DNA of 64,000 nucleotides, taken from an uncultured Chlorobiaceae bacterium. Lineage in GTDB: Bacteria; Bacteroidota; Chlorobiia; Chlorobiales; Chlorobiaceae. The notes under the pieces were generated by a model, which worked only from the letters and a program-made list of their open reading frames with translations, did not search any database and was not told where the DNA came from. The position numbers and the translations under genes are program-made. This document shows positions 6,403 to 15,386 of the stretch, piece by piece. Location of the stretch: contig CAIRXW010000030.1 of assembly GCA_903882665.1 (NCBI GenBank), forward strand, positions 1-64,000, in the 5' to 3' direction. Every line of letters starts with the position of its first letter. The stretch's first letter is position 1.

Positions 6403-8955
6403 TTACCCCATATTCTCCAGCCGCTTGTAGAAAAAATGCTTCGTCACTTCGGCTGACAAAATATAAAGCACCACAATCAGCAGCATCCAGCCATAGAAGA
6501 GCAGCGGTAACTGCGCAAATCCGAAGGTAACCGCCAGCGGGGTAAAGGGGAGCGCCAGTACTGCAAAAACAACAAGCAGCGTGGCAATCAGCAGGTACTT
6601 GCCGGGAGGGCTTTTGAAAAAGGGGAGGCGCGTGCGGATGACCAGCACAATGAGCGAGGCGGAGATGACCGATTCAACAAACCAGCCGGTCTGAAACTCG
6701 GCCTCTCCGGCGTGCAGCACGTAGTGCAGGACGCCGAAGGTGAGAAAGTCGAAAAGGGAGCTGAGCATCCCGAAGGTGATCATGTAGCGCTGGATAAAGC
6801 GGATATCCCAGCGGTGGGGCTGAGCGATGTTGATGGCATCGACCCGGTCGCTCGAAATGGTAATCTCCGGAAAATCGGTGAGCAGGTTGGTAAGCAGTAT
6901 CTGCTTGGGAAGCAGTGGCAGGAAGGGGAGAAAGAGCGATGCCCCGGCCATGCTGAACATGTTGCCGAAGTTGGCGCTTGTGGCCATAAAGACATACTTC
7001 ATGGTGTTGGTGAAGGTTTTGCGCCCCTCAATAATGCCCTGCTCCAGCACCTTGAGGTCATGGTTAAGCAGCACAATTTCGGCTGCCTCCTTGGCCACGT
7101 CCACGGCGGAATCGACCGAAATGCCCACATCGGCGGCATGAAGGGCGGATGCGTCGTTGATGCCGTCACCCATGAAGCCGACAACATTCCCCGCCTTTTT
7201 CAGGGAACGAATGATGCGTTCCTTCTGGTCAGGTTCCACTTCAGCAAAGATATCGGTGCGCACCGATTGATGCATCAGTGCCAGATCACTCATCTTGCGG
7301 ATTTCCGGGCCGGAGAGCACCGTTGGGTTTGCAACTCCGATCTCCCGCCCCAGACTTGCCGCCACCAAAGCATTGTCGCCCGTAATGATTTTCAGCTTTA
7401 CACCGAGTTTTTCAAGATTTCCAATGGTCTCCTTTATGTTCTCCTTGGGAGGATCAAAAAAGGTGACAAAGCCGAGAAAAATCATATCGGCCTCATCCTT
7501 GCGGGTAAAATTCTGCCCGGGGTTTCCGGCTTTCCAAGCTACACCGAGTGTGCGGTAGCCATCACTGCTGAGCTGCTCATAGCGCTCCATAATTTGGGCC
7601 CGCTTTTCATCAAGTACAACCAGATCGCCGTTTTCATTTTCCGCCCTGTCGCACACTTCGAGCACCTGTTTCAACGCACCTTTCGTTATCACCATATTTT
7701 CAGAGCTACTCCGAATCTGCACGCTCAGGCGTTTGCGTATAAAATCGTAGGGCACTTCACTCTGCACCTCAAAGAGTTGCTCTTTGCCGGGCTGGTTGCT
7801 GATAATGGCCGCATCAATGGGGTTATGAAACCCCTTTTGCAGCGAGGCATTGAGCCAGGCGTAGTGCAGCACCTTGTCGGAGGGTTGGCCTGAAACGGAT
7901 AACGCCTTGTGCAGCTTAACCTTGCCCTCGGTGATGGTGCCGGTCTTGTCTGAACAGAGGATGTTCATGCTTCCAAAGTTTTCGATGGAAGAGAGCCGCT
8001 TCACAATCACCTGCTCCTTGGCCATGTTGCGGGCACCGGAGGCGAGGTTGACGCTGATAATGGCGGGCAGCAGTTGGGGAGTGAGGCCGACGGCCAGCGC
8101 CATGGAAAAGAGAAAGGAATCGAGCACCGGTTTATGCAACAGGACGTTAACGCCAAAGATAATGACCACCAGCACCATGGTGATCTCCATCAGCATGTAG
8201 CCAAAGCGGCGCACACCCCGTTCAAAATCGGTTTCGGGTGCCTTCAGCCGAAGCGTGTTTGAAATTTTGCCAAACTCGCTCTCCATTGCGCTGCGCATCA
8301 CCAGCGCTTTTGCTTTACCGCTGATGACATGTGCGCCCATAAACAGGGTGTTGCTCCGCTTTGCTAATGGGGTTTCGGCAGGCAGAGCACCGCAGCTTTT
8401 TTCGACCGGGTAGGTCTCGCCCGTGAAGGCTGCCTCATCGACAAACAGCTCTTTTGATTCGAGTAAAAGGCTGTCGGCCGGAATCAGGTCACCGGCTGAG
8501 AGCAAAACTACATCTCCCGGCACCACCTCTTCGATGTGGATATCCTTCTCATTGCCGTTACGGAGTACCCGGCAGTTGATCTGCACCATTTTCATCAGTT
8601 GATCAACGGCACTGGCAGCTCCTCTCTCCTGCCACCAACCGAGCAGGCCACTTACCAGCACAATGAGCAAAATAATGGAAGCATCAGTTTTATCATGAAG
8701 GGCAAAAGAGAGCCCGGCCGCAAAAATCAGCAGCATGGTCACCGGGCTTTTAAACTGAAGCAGAAAGAGCATCAGCGAAGAACTTCTGGAGCTCCCTTTC
8801 AGTGAGTTCGGGCCGTACTGCTTCAATCGCTCCTGCGCTGTTGTTTCCTCCAAGCCTTGCAGGTTACTGCCAAGGTTCAGGAACGCCTCTTCAGGCGAGA
8901 GCGTCCAGAAGCTCTTTTCTGCCGTTTTCTGATCGTTTACAGGCTTGTTCGTCAT
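6403..8955 (-). CDS. mgtA: Magnesium-transporting P-type ATPase (MgtA type)
   Basis: An 850-aa type III P-type ATPase of the inner membrane that imports Mg2+. The actuator motif FTGETYPVEK is near residue 180, the phosphorylation site CSDKTGT has Asp336, and the hinge motif GDGINDAS lies further on. Helices flank VGLTPQLLPAI, the conserved transmembrane-4 element of MgtA/MgtB. The N-terminus has no heavy-metal binding motif, which argues against copper or zinc pumps. E. coli MgtA is slightly longer (898 aa). The gene stands alone, convergent with arfB. I see no Mg2+ riboswitch or leader peptide, but only sequence pattern was inspected. Confidence 0.88.
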   Translation of the reverse strand: MTNKPVNDQKTAEKSFWTLSPEEAFLNLGSNLQGLEETTAQERLKQYGPNSLKGSSRSSSLMLFLLQFKSPVTMLLIFAAGLSFALHDKTDASIILLIVLVSGLLGWWQERGAASAVDQLMKMVQINCRVLRNGNEKDIHIEEVVPGDVVLLSAGDLIPADSLLLESKELFVDEAAFTGETYPVEKSCGALPAETPLAKRSNTLFMGAHVISGKAKALVMRSAMESEFGKISNTLRLKAPETDFERGVRRFGYMLMEITMVLVVIIFGVNVLLHKPVLDSFLFSMALAVGLTPQLLPAIISVNLASGARNMAKEQVIVKRLSSIENFGSMNILCSDKTGTITEGKVKLHKALSVSGQPSDKVLHYAWLNASLQKGFHNPIDAAIISNQPGKEQLFEVQSEVPYDFIRKRLSVQIRSSSENMVITKGALKQVLEVCDRAENENGDLVVLDEKRAQIMERYEQLSSDGYRTLGVAWKAGNPGQNFTRKDEADMIFLGFVTFFDPPKENIKETIGNLEKLGVKLKIITGDNALVAASLGREIGVANPTVLSGPEIRKMSDLALMHQSVRTDIFAEVEPDQKERIIRSLKKAGNVVGFMGDGINDASALHAADVGISVDSAVDVAKEAAEIVLLNHDLKVLEQGIIEGRKTFTNTMKYVFMATSANFGNMFSMAGASLFLPFLPLLPKQILLTNLLTDFPEITISSDRVDAINIAQPHRWDIRFIQRYMITFGMLSSLFDFLTFGVLHYVLHAGEAEFQTGWFVESVISASLIVLVIRTRLPFFKSPPGKYLLIATLLVVFAVLALPFTPLAVTFGFAQLPLLFYGWMLLIVVLYILSAEVTKHFFYKRLENMG

Positions 8956-9245
8956 GGCGCTGATAAAAATTTGTTACTCGTCGCTCTCATGCGTAGCAGA
9001 CTTATATTGTCTTACACGGGGTTACATCGCTTCATTCACAGCCTCCATGGAGTCGGGGGGTCAAAATGCGGTTACTTCCAGGCAAGGTGTTGATTTCTTC
9101 CCTTCACAAAGCGTGATCGAATGAGCAATCAGAAAAAGAATTTTCCACAAAATATACTTTTATTGCAATATTATACCACGGGCTCTCTTTCAAACTCTTC
9201 AGGCGGGATGCTTGCAGCTCATTGCTCAAAAACAGGGAGGTTCGC

Positions 9246-10337
9246 ATGTTCAGGAAAGCCGTTTTTCCAGGCAAATATATTCAGGGTGTTGGGGCTATCG
9301 GCGAATTACCCGCACTGTTGGATCTGTTGGGCAAAAAGGGGATGATTGTGGCCTCACCCTCGGCTCAAGAGAAGGTGCTTCCCCAATGTGGCGTTGACTG
9401 GAGCCTCTACGCTCTACCCGTTGAGCGATTCCACGGAGAGTGCTGTGAGGAGGAGTTGGCCCGGTTGTCAGCCATTGTCAAGCAAAAGAGTGTGGATGTT
9501 CTTGTCGGGATGGGTGGAGGCAAGACTATTGATACGGCGAAAATTGTCGCAGATCGGGCGGGGATACCGGTGATTATCATTCCCACGATTGCCTCAAGTG
9601 ATGCGCCTTGCAGTGGCTGTGCGGTGGTCTACTCAAAAGAGGGGATTTTCGATGCAGTCTTCTATCAGAAAATGAATCCGGCAGTGGTGCTTGTTGACAC
9701 CGCAATTATCGCCGCAGCACCTGTACGCTTTCTGGTCGCCGGAATGGGAGACGCCCTATCCACATGGTTCGAAGCCAACTCTTGCGAGCGAACCCATTCA
9801 CCCAATGAGTGTGGCGGGTATGGCACTATGGCGGGGATGGGGATTGCCAAACTCTGTTATGAAACATTGCTGGCCTATGGCGCGGCGGCAAAAATAGCCG
9901 GTGAGAGCCATATTGTGACTCCGGCACTGGAGCGCATTGTGGAGGCGAACATTCTGTTGAGTGGAATCGGGTTTGAAAGCGCCGGACTGGCATCGGCCCA
10001 TTCCATCCACAATGGCTTCACCGCATTGGCTGAAACCCACTCCTTCTGGCATGGCGAAAAAGTGGCCTTTGGCGTTTTGGTCGGGCTTCAGCTTACCGAC
10101 TCATTACCAGATGAATCAGCAACTGTTTTTTCCTTTTGTGAAGATGTTGGTTTGCCGACCACGCTTGCCGATATCGGTCTTGGAAACGCCAACCGGCAAA
10201 AACTGAGGCTGGCGGCTGAAAAGGCCTGTGCACCAGGCCAGTCCATCCATCACGAAGCGGTTACCATCACTCCCGAAAAAGTACTTGATGCAATTATCGC
10301 GGCTGATGCCTTGGGGCAGGCACGAAGAAGGTTATAG
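9246..10337 (+). CDS. gldA: Glycerol dehydrogenase (NAD-dependent, iron-alcohol-dehydrogenase family)
   Basis: A 363-aa enzyme oxidising glycerol to dihydroxyacetone with NAD+. The nucleotide-binding signature VGMGGGKTIDTAKIV is at about residues 87-101, and PTIASSDAPCSG at 113-124. The zinc ligands of E. coli GldA (Asp171, His254, His271) match Asp169 in GMGDAL, His252 in AHSIHNG and His269 in WHGEK. The start at 9246 is chosen because GGGAGG lies 6 bases upstream and the protein begins FRKAVFPGKYIQG as in the family. The open frame continues 8 codons further upstream without support. Its role in a photolithotroph is unclear; related enzymes act on other small alcohols. Confidence 0.88.
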   Translation: MFRKAVFPGKYIQGVGAIGELPALLDLLGKKGMIVASPSAQEKVLPQCGVDWSLYALPVERFHGECCEEELARLSAIVKQKSVDVLVGMGGGKTIDTAKIVADRAGIPVIIIPTIASSDAPCSGCAVVYSKEGIFDAVFYQKMNPAVVLVDTAIIAAAPVRFLVAGMGDALSTWFEANSCERTHSPNECGGYGTMAGMGIAKLCYETLLAYGAAAKIAGESHIVTPALERIVEANILLSGIGFESAGLASAHSIHNGFTALAETHSFWHGEKVAFGVLVGLQLTDSLPDESATVFSFCEDVGLPTTLADIGLGNANRQKLRLAAEKACAPGQSIHHEAVTITPEKVLDAIIAADALGQARRRL

Positions 10338-10593
10338 ACAGGTGTGCATTACGCCGTTCGGAGCACTTCAATGGCTGCTAAGGGAACAATTTTGGTTGGT
10401 GAGCTGTCAAGAATTTTGTAAAATAGTGCTGCCGAGTGTATTGGCAAAACTCTTTACAGTTGATCACTTCAGATTCTTTAGTAGCAGCTTATGGGGATGG
10501 AATCTGGTTGGTTGACTGATTCGCTTATGTTCGTAACGCAATTAATAGATGTCAGTTGTGGATAATAACAAAGAGGATTGAACTCACACCCTG

Positions 10594-12024
10594 ATGCTCA
10601 AAAAAATCTGGACAAGAATCACCGACTGGAGCAGGGTGCCGCGTTCTTGTTGGATAGAGGATTGCCGTCATGCTGAAGTGGTTAAGGCGCTGCATGAGAG
10701 CCATTCGAAAGCGATCAATAAAACCATGCTCTCGCTGCTTGGCGTCGGGTTGTACAGTCTGCTGGCAGTGGTTGGCTCATCCGACAAGTTGTTGATTGCC
10801 ACGAACAGCGCTATTCAGACACCGCTGGTTGGCACCTCAATCTCTTTTCTCGGTTTTCTGATTGTCTCGCCTTTTCTCCTTGTCATCTTGACCATCTATC
10901 TTCACATTTTGTTCGGCTACTGGCTGCGGCTTGAAAAAAAGCGTGACGAACTGAACAAGGAGGCGGCCAAAACCGGTGATCCAACCATCGAGAGTGTTCC
11001 AACTATTTTCAGTTACCGTGACCGTCTGCCCCGTTTTGTCACGGCCTTTATTTTTTACTGGTTTGTGCCGCTGGTGTTGTGCATCATGGCATATAAAGCA
11101 TTTGCTCTCAAAGAGTTGATTCGTCCAATGTTTTATGTTGCCTCTTTTGTGACGCTTGCTCTGCTTGTTTTGCAAATCAATCGTTGCCCCGTAGAGAAAC
11201 GGTTCTGGCGGAACATTCCACGCTGGATACTTCTCGCTTTGCTCGTTGCGTTCATGGGTTATTTCTCTTCTGTTGCCGACTCGTTTCGCAGGCCATTGAA
11301 TCTCCAGCGGGAGGATCTGCATGACGCATGGTTGCAAGGGTTGGATTTGAATGGTGCTGATATGAGTAATGCCAACCTGAAAGGGGTAAACCTCAGAGGA
11401 GCAAGTCTCCGAAAAGCACATCTTAATGAAGCCAATTTTCAGGGAGCCAATCTTTGGGGTGCCGATTTTACAAAAGCTGACCTTTCTTCCGCCAATTTCA
11501 GGGAGGTAAAGGTGATGGACCCCTATCTGATTAAAGCGGCTGAGCATTGGCAGCAAGCTTTTTACAGCAGTGAGCATCTTGCGATACTCAAACTGTCACC
11601 AACCAGCAATGAAGAACTTGAAAAAGCTATCAAAAACCTGAGAGTTGGCAGTGATTATCAAGGAGGAAAAATCGCTTGTATTTTTAAGCCAGGTGATAAG
11701 GGTTATGTTGATGGGGGATGGCATGGCCTGATTGCTGCTGAGGCTGATCTGCCTGGGGGTGAGAAATATACATGGGAGGCTGCGAAGAAAGCATGTGACG
11801 ATCTGAATGAAAAGGGTTACAGTGACTGGCATTTACCAAGTAAAGAAGAGTTGAATCAGCTCTATCTCAACCGTAGTGCTGTTGGCGGTTTTGCGGATAT
11901 CTTCTACTGGAGTTCTACGGAGGGCGGTGCGGATATCGCATGGAACCAGCTCTTCATCTATGGGTACCAGTACTGGATCATTAAGACGTACTTCAGTCGG
12001 GTTCGGGCTGTGCGGGCTTTTTAA
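10594..12024 (+). CDS. Membrane pentapeptide-repeat protein with C-terminal DUF1566 domain, probable DGR target
   Basis: A 476-aa protein. Four to five hydrophobic segments (about 45-62, 82-108, 148-170, 176-195, 209-224) anchor it in the membrane. About 13 pentapeptide repeats (A-D/N-L/F-x-x) follow at 235-305. Residues about 355-476 are a DUF1566 (Lcl C-terminal) domain with a C-type-lectin-like fold: YSDWHLPSKEEL, FYWSSTE and a terminal RVRAVRAF. Between E443 and R469, sixteen codons all look like derivatives of AAC, AAT or AAG by changes at A only, the hallmark of adenine mutagenesis by diversity-generating retroelements. A 9-bp hairpin with a four-base loop lies 34 bases downstream. No reverse transcriptase or template repeat is in the window, so this would be a remote target. 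Confidence 0.8.
   Translation: MLKKIWTRITDWSRVPRSCWIEDCRHAEVVKALHESHSKAINKTMLSLLGVGLYSLLAVVGSSDKLLIATNSAIQTPLVGTSISFLGFLIVSPFLLVILTIYLHILFGYWLRLEKKRDELNKEAAKTGDPTIESVPTIFSYRDRLPRFVTAFIFYWFVPLVLCIMAYKAFALKELIRPMFYVASFVTLALLVLQINRCPVEKRFWRNIPRWILLALLVAFMGYFSSVADSFRRPLNLQREDLHDAWLQGLDLNGADMSNANLKGVNLRGASLRKAHLNEANFQGANLWGADFTKADLSSANFREVKVMDPYLIKAAEHWQQAFYSSEHLAILKLSPTSNEELEKAIKNLRVGSDYQGGKIACIFKPGDKGYVDGGWHGLIAAEADLPGGEKYTWEAAKKACDDLNEKGYSDWHLPSKEELNQLYLNRSAVGGFADIFYWSSTEGGADIAWNQLFIYGYQYWIIKTYFSRVRAVRAF
11905..12021 (+). repeat. Putative DGR variable region
   Basis: This is the 3' end of the DUF1566 gene. Codons 444, 445, 447, 448, 453, 455, 456, 458, 460-463 and 465-468 read GGC, GGT, GAT, ATC, CTC, ATC, TAT, TAC, TAC, TGG, ATC, ATT, ACG, TAC, TTC and AGT. 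None has A in third position, and each differs from an AAC, AAT or AAG codon only where the template would carry A. The intervening codons (TGG AAC CAG, GGG, CAG, AAG) and the GC-rich CGGGTTCGGGCTGTGCGG tail, the possible initiation site, would be constant. The template is not in the window, so boundaries are approximate. Confidence 0.65.
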
Positions 12025-12335
12025 CCATTTATCAATTCAACAATTAACCTCTTGGGGTACAGGGGGCTTTTGCCCCCTGTTAAATTTTTTTTATGCGACG
12101 ATTTGCTGGCATAGTATTGCTGTGAAAAGCGTTAAGGAATCAACCCTCTCACCCAGCCACTCGAGCAATCTGCTCTGCAAGGATCAACCCTTCGGCGTTC
12201 CTCTTTACACTCATAACAAACAGCCCCTTGTTGCCGCTTTTTGCTGCCGAGAATTCGCCGTTCAATAGCATTGATTGCGGTAGCTTTGTTACAACAACCC
12301 GCATCAATTCTTCAGAACTACCTTATGGAAAAAAT
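12025..12335. other. Intergenic region after the DUF1566 gene
   Basis: Apart from the hairpin at 12059-12080 there is no gene I can support. On the minus strand a roughly 30-codon open stretch at about 12150-12255 reads in part GLFVMSVKRNAEGLILAEQ, with a weak ATG start upstream of it. No family is recognised and no ribosome-binding site is evident. The 3' end holds the promoter of the PIN toxin operon. Confidence 0.3.
12059..12091 (+). terminator. Hairpin with tetraloop: terminator and possible DGR target hairpin
   Basis: A perfect 9-bp stem (ACAGGGGGC pairing with GCCCCCTGT) closes a TTTT loop and is followed by TAAATTTTTTTTA, so it should work as an intrinsic terminator for the DUF1566 gene. 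DGR target genes also carry a hairpin or cruciform of 7-10 bp with a four-base loop shortly after the variable region. This stem has the right size and position, although the loop differs from the usual GRNA type. Confidence 0.75.
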
Positions 12336-12367
12336 TTGCAGAAGAAAACGGTATTGCCTATAATACC
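12336..12367 (+). promoter_or_regulatory. Promoter with overlapping dyad operator, probably leaderless
   Basis: TTGCAG at 12336-12341 and TATAAT at 12359-12364 are 17 bases apart, close to the sigma-70 consensus. The expected start of transcription, about seven bases after the -10 box, coincides with the ATG of the toxin gene at 12371, so the mRNA would be leaderless. GGTATT (12350-12355) and AATACC (12362-12367) form a dyad across the -10 box, a natural site for autorepression by the ribbon-helix-helix antitoxin. Confidence 0.65.
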
Positions 12368-12370
12368 ACT

Positions 12371-12790
12371 ATGTATAAAATTGTCATTGATACCAACGTT
12401 TTTATCAGTGCACTCCGATCAAGACACGGGGCTTCATTTCGCTTGCTCTCAATGGTTGGGACGAAAAAATTTGACATTGCTCTTTCGGTTCCGCTGATTT
12501 TGGAGTTTGAAGCTGTTGCTAAAAGAGAGCTTAAGGTGTTGGGGATGGATTCATCAGACGTTGATGATATTCTTGATTACCTCTGTCTGGCTGGAGATAA
12601 ACGGCATATATTTTACTTGTGGCGACCGTTGCTCAGAGACCCAAAAGATGACATGGTGCTGGAGCTTGCCGTCGAATCGGAGAGTAAGTGGATTGTAACC
12701 TTCAACAAGCGTGATTTTAGGGGATGTGAAACGTTCGGGATCAAACTTGCCACACCAAAAGAATTTTTACACCTAATAGGGGAGGATTGA
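12371..12790 (+). CDS. PIN-domain toxin (COG1569 type)
   Basis: A 139-aa PIN-domain protein of the group annotated as putative toxin component PIN family. It starts MYKIVIDTNVFISALRS, with the first catalytic Asp in I-D-T-N. The downstream acidic residues are in LRDPKDDMVLELAV, and the final block is IVTFNKRDF. Such proteins are Mg2+-dependent ribonucleases neutralised by a partner antitoxin. The partner here follows directly, its ATG sharing the A of the toxin stop codon. The toxin-first order is typical for this PIN subgroup. No Shine-Dalgarno sequence is present, which agrees with the predicted leaderless transcript. Confidence 0.85.
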   Translation: MYKIVIDTNVFISALRSRHGASFRLLSMVGTKKFDIALSVPLILEFEAVAKRELKVLGMDSSDVDDILDYLCLAGDKRHIFYLWRPLLRDPKDDMVLELAVESESKWIVTFNKRDFRGCETFGIKLATPKEFLHLIGED

Positions 12791-13026
12791 TGAGCACGTT
12801 AAGTGTCCGATTACCGGATTCATTGCATAAAAAGGCAAAAGAGCTTGCAGTTCTGGAACATATTTCGGTCAATCAGTTGATCAGCTCTGCCCTGGCCGAA
12901 AAGATCTCTGCGCTGATGGCTGAGGAGTACCTGCAACAAAGAGCTGCACGGGGCAGCCGTGAAAAGTTTGTGCGTGCACTGTCGAGAGTGAAGGAGTGCG
13001 AGCCGGATGAAGAGGATCGCTTGTAA
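12790..13026 (+). CDS. Ribbon-helix-helix antitoxin
   Basis: A 78-aa protein whose first part, MSTLSVRLPDSLHKKAKELA followed by EHISVNQLISSALAE, is a textbook ribbon-helix-helix (CopG/Arc-like) DNA-binding domain: a beta strand with alternating residues, then two helices. The charged C-terminal half (REKFVRALSRVKECEPDEED) would wrap around the toxin. It is coupled to the PIN gene by a TGATG junction and likely represses the shared promoter at the GGTATT dyad. Confidence 0.82.
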   Translation: MSTLSVRLPDSLHKKAKELAVLEHISVNQLISSALAEKISALMAEEYLQQRAARGSREKFVRALSRVKECEPDEEDRL

Positions 13027-13089
13027 GCTCTTGTTTCAAAAACGTAAGGAGGGGAGAGGCAACCTGTTGGCGGCATCAAGCGAGCCACG

Positions 13090-14838
13090 TTACGAAATCG
13101 ACAGAATCTCCTCTTCAAGCAACTGCTGGTTATAGAGTTCAGCATAGAGGTGTTGCTCGGCGAGCAGCTCTTCGTGGGTGCCGCTTTCAACAATGGAACC
13201 CTCTTTGAGCACAACAATGCGGTCACAGTTTTTTACCGTGGATATCCTGTGGCTGATGAGCAGGATGGTGGTTTCGGGGAGTTTCTGCAGGAGCGCCTCA
13301 AAAATGCGTGCTTCGGTGTCGGTGTCAACGGCTGAAAGGGCGTCGTCGAGTACCAGAAGGCGTGGTTTCCATGCAATCGCCCGGGCAATGCAGGCTCTCT
13401 GCTTCTGTCCGCCGGAGAGGTTGATCCCTTTTTCGCCGAGCATGGTTTCGAATCCGTCGGGGAAATCTTCGACATCATCATAGAGCATGGCAATCCGGCT
13501 TGCTTCAATAACCGCATCAGCCTCTTCATCCCGACTGCCCCAGTTGATGTTGTGGGCAATGGTGTCGGAAAAGAGAAAGTTGACCTGCGGGACAAAGCCG
13601 ATGAACTCTCTCAGGGTTTTGAGCGGAAAGCTTCGGATATCTCGACCATCAAGCAGTATGGTGCCTTCGATTGTCTCATAGAGTCTTGGTATCAGGTTGA
13701 CCAGTGTTGTTTTGCCCGATCCTGTTGCACCGACTATTGCCACTTTTGAACCTGCGGCAATGTCGAGCGTGATATTTTTCAGTATGGCATTTTTCTCCTG
13801 GCCGGGGTAGTGAAACAGCACATTTTCGAAAAAGAGCGCTCCGCTGAAGCTTTCTTCAGGGAGGCCACTCTCTTTTTCCTCAATATCAGGTTTTGCGCTG
13901 AAAATTTCATTCAGACGAATCTGGGCAGAAGCGGCTCTCTGGACAATGCTCGTGACCCAACCGATGGAGATGATCGGCCAGCTCAGCATGGAGACATAGA
14001 CGATAAATTGCGCAATTCCTCCGACGCTCATGCTTCCATTGATGACGTTTATACCGCCTACCCAGACAACCGGGAGAAGCGAGAAGGCGGTCATGGAGGT
14101 CAGAAAGGCAAAAAAAAGTGCCTGAAGCTTTCCAAGAGAGAGGTTTTTACGGTAGTACTCCTTGTTGAGGATTTCGAAGCGGTTGATTTCAAAGGATTCA
14201 CGGGTATAGCTTTTCACAACCCGGATCCCGGAAAGGTTCTCCTGCACCAGGTTGGTTATTGCGGCGTAGCTCTCCTGAATGCTTTTTGACCGTTTTTGCA
14301 TGGAGCTGCCGATTTTATAGACCGAGTAACTTAAAAAAGGTGCGGGCAGCAGGGCAAAGAGGGTCAGTTTCGGGGAGATGGCCACCATGGCAATCAGCGC
14401 AAAAAAGAGCCGGAAGAAGGTATTGAGGGAGTACATGATGCCGGGTCCGAGGAACTCTCTTATGGCATTAAGGTCGTTGGTGCCTCTTGAAATGAGATCG
14501 CCGGTCGTGGTGGTATTGTAAAAACGGCGGGGAAGTTTTTGCAGATGCTGGTAATAGTCGTTTTTCAGGTCATATTCAATATGCCGTGAAGCGACAATGA
14601 TATTCTGGCGCACCAGAAAGAGAAAAAAACCGCTCAGAAGGGCGAAGAGAACGTAAAGGCCGGTGTCGCGAAGAACATCCAAAAGCTCGAAATGCCGGTT
14701 CATGGTATCGATGGCAAGGCCGATGTATTTTGGCGCGATGACGGCAAAAAGGTTGGTCAGAATAATGAAGAGAAAGCCTGACCAGAGATTTTTTTTATAC
14801 CTTAAAAGATAAGGTTTCAGGCTGAGAAGATTTTTCAT
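13090..14838 (-). CDS. ABC exporter, MsbA/multidrug type (fused TMD-NBD)
   Basis: A 582-aa half transporter with six transmembrane helices in the first 310 residues and a nucleotide-binding domain after that. Walker A is VGATGSGKTT, the signature is LSGGQKQR, Walker B is LLVLDDALSAVD, and the switch His lies in LLISHRIST. This organisation fits homodimeric or heterodimeric lipid or drug exporters such as MsbA and YheI/YheH. Only one such gene is present here, so a homodimer is plausible. The substrate cannot be deduced. It is divergent from the MerR regulator gene at 14921. Confidence 0.85.
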   Translation of the reverse strand: MKNLLSLKPYLLRYKKNLWSGFLFIILTNLFAVIAPKYIGLAIDTMNRHFELLDVLRDTGLYVLFALLSGFFLFLVRQNIIVASRHIEYDLKNDYYQHLQKLPRRFYNTTTTGDLISRGTNDLNAIREFLGPGIMYSLNTFFRLFFALIAMVAISPKLTLFALLPAPFLSYSVYKIGSSMQKRSKSIQESYAAITNLVQENLSGIRVVKSYTRESFEINRFEILNKEYYRKNLSLGKLQALFFAFLTSMTAFSLLPVVWVGGINVINGSMSVGGIAQFIVYVSMLSWPIISIGWVTSIVQRAASAQIRLNEIFSAKPDIEEKESGLPEESFSGALFFENVLFHYPGQEKNAILKNITLDIAAGSKVAIVGATGSGKTTLVNLIPRLYETIEGTILLDGRDIRSFPLKTLREFIGFVPQVNFLFSDTIAHNINWGSRDEEADAVIEASRIAMLYDDVEDFPDGFETMLGEKGINLSGGQKQRACIARAIAWKPRLLVLDDALSAVDTDTEARIFEALLQKLPETTILLISHRISTVKNCDRIVVLKEGSIVESGTHEELLAEQHLYAELYNQQLLEEEILSIS

Positions 14839-14920
14839 CCGTCATAAGTTTTTGAAGTGACGGTAGTAATGTATAATAAGAACAGGGAAAACAAAATTTC
14901 ACCCTTATTTCAGCTCTCTT

Positions 14921-15322
14921 ATGGCTTTTGATACAGCAAAAAACTACTACTCGATTGGCGAGGTTGCCAAAATTGCAGGTGTTCCTGCCTACCTGCTCCG
15001 CTACTGGGAAGGCTTTTTCACTGAACTGACTCCGGCGAGGGATACCAGGGGGAACCGGCGGTATACCAACCGTGATATCGCCATGGTGCTCAATATCAAG
15101 GAGCTGGTCTATGAGAAAGGTTACAAGCTGGGGAAAGCGAGTGAAATTGTCAGGGGAGTCCTAAAAAGTAGTGAAACCGATCACAAAACCACTGAAATTC
15201 TCAAACTGCAGAAACAGATCGGCCATGAAAAGAATCGCCACGGTGTGGTTGACGAACGGCGGATGGTGCTTCTGAAAGAGATTAAAGAGGAGATTGAGGA
15301 TATCTTGCAGTTAATGGGCTGA
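14921..15322 (+). CDS. MerR-family transcriptional regulator
   Basis: A 133-aa regulator with an N-terminal winged helix-turn-helix of the MerR type: YSIGEVAKIAGVPAYLLRYWE, then RGNRRYTNRDIAMVL. The remaining half is a predicted helix for dimerisation followed by a short coiled segment (TEILKLQKQIGHEKNR). There are no Cys clusters for metal or redox sensing, so it belongs to the ligand-poor, chaperone-modulator-like MerR proteins often found in Chlorobi and Bacteroidetes. It sits between the ABC exporter gene (divergent) and fmoA (convergent). The target is not evident. Confidence 0.82.
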   Translation: MAFDTAKNYYSIGEVAKIAGVPAYLLRYWEGFFTELTPARDTRGNRRYTNRDIAMVLNIKELVYEKGYKLGKASEIVRGVLKSSETDHKTTEILKLQKQIGHEKNRHGVVDERRMVLLKEIKEEIEDILQLMG

Positions 15323-15339
15323 AAAAGGGGCTGAAAGAG

Positions 15340-15370
15340 AAAAACCGGCTCTTCACCGGTTTTTCTGCTC
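15340..15370. terminator. Bidirectional intrinsic terminator between merR and fmoA
   Basis: A 9-bp perfect stem, AAAAACCGG pairing with CCGGTTTTT, closes a seven-base loop at 15340-15364. The A- and T-runs belong to the stem, so the hairpin can end transcription from the MerR gene on the plus strand and from fmoA on the minus strand. Confidence 0.85.
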
Positions 15371-15386
15371 TCATCAATTCTTTTGC

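Noticed and set aside
6712-7893. Long open frame (393 codons) antisense to mgtA
   Set aside because: It is the mirror frame of a well-conserved P-type ATPase with all motifs. The translation is rich in His and Gly with no domain.
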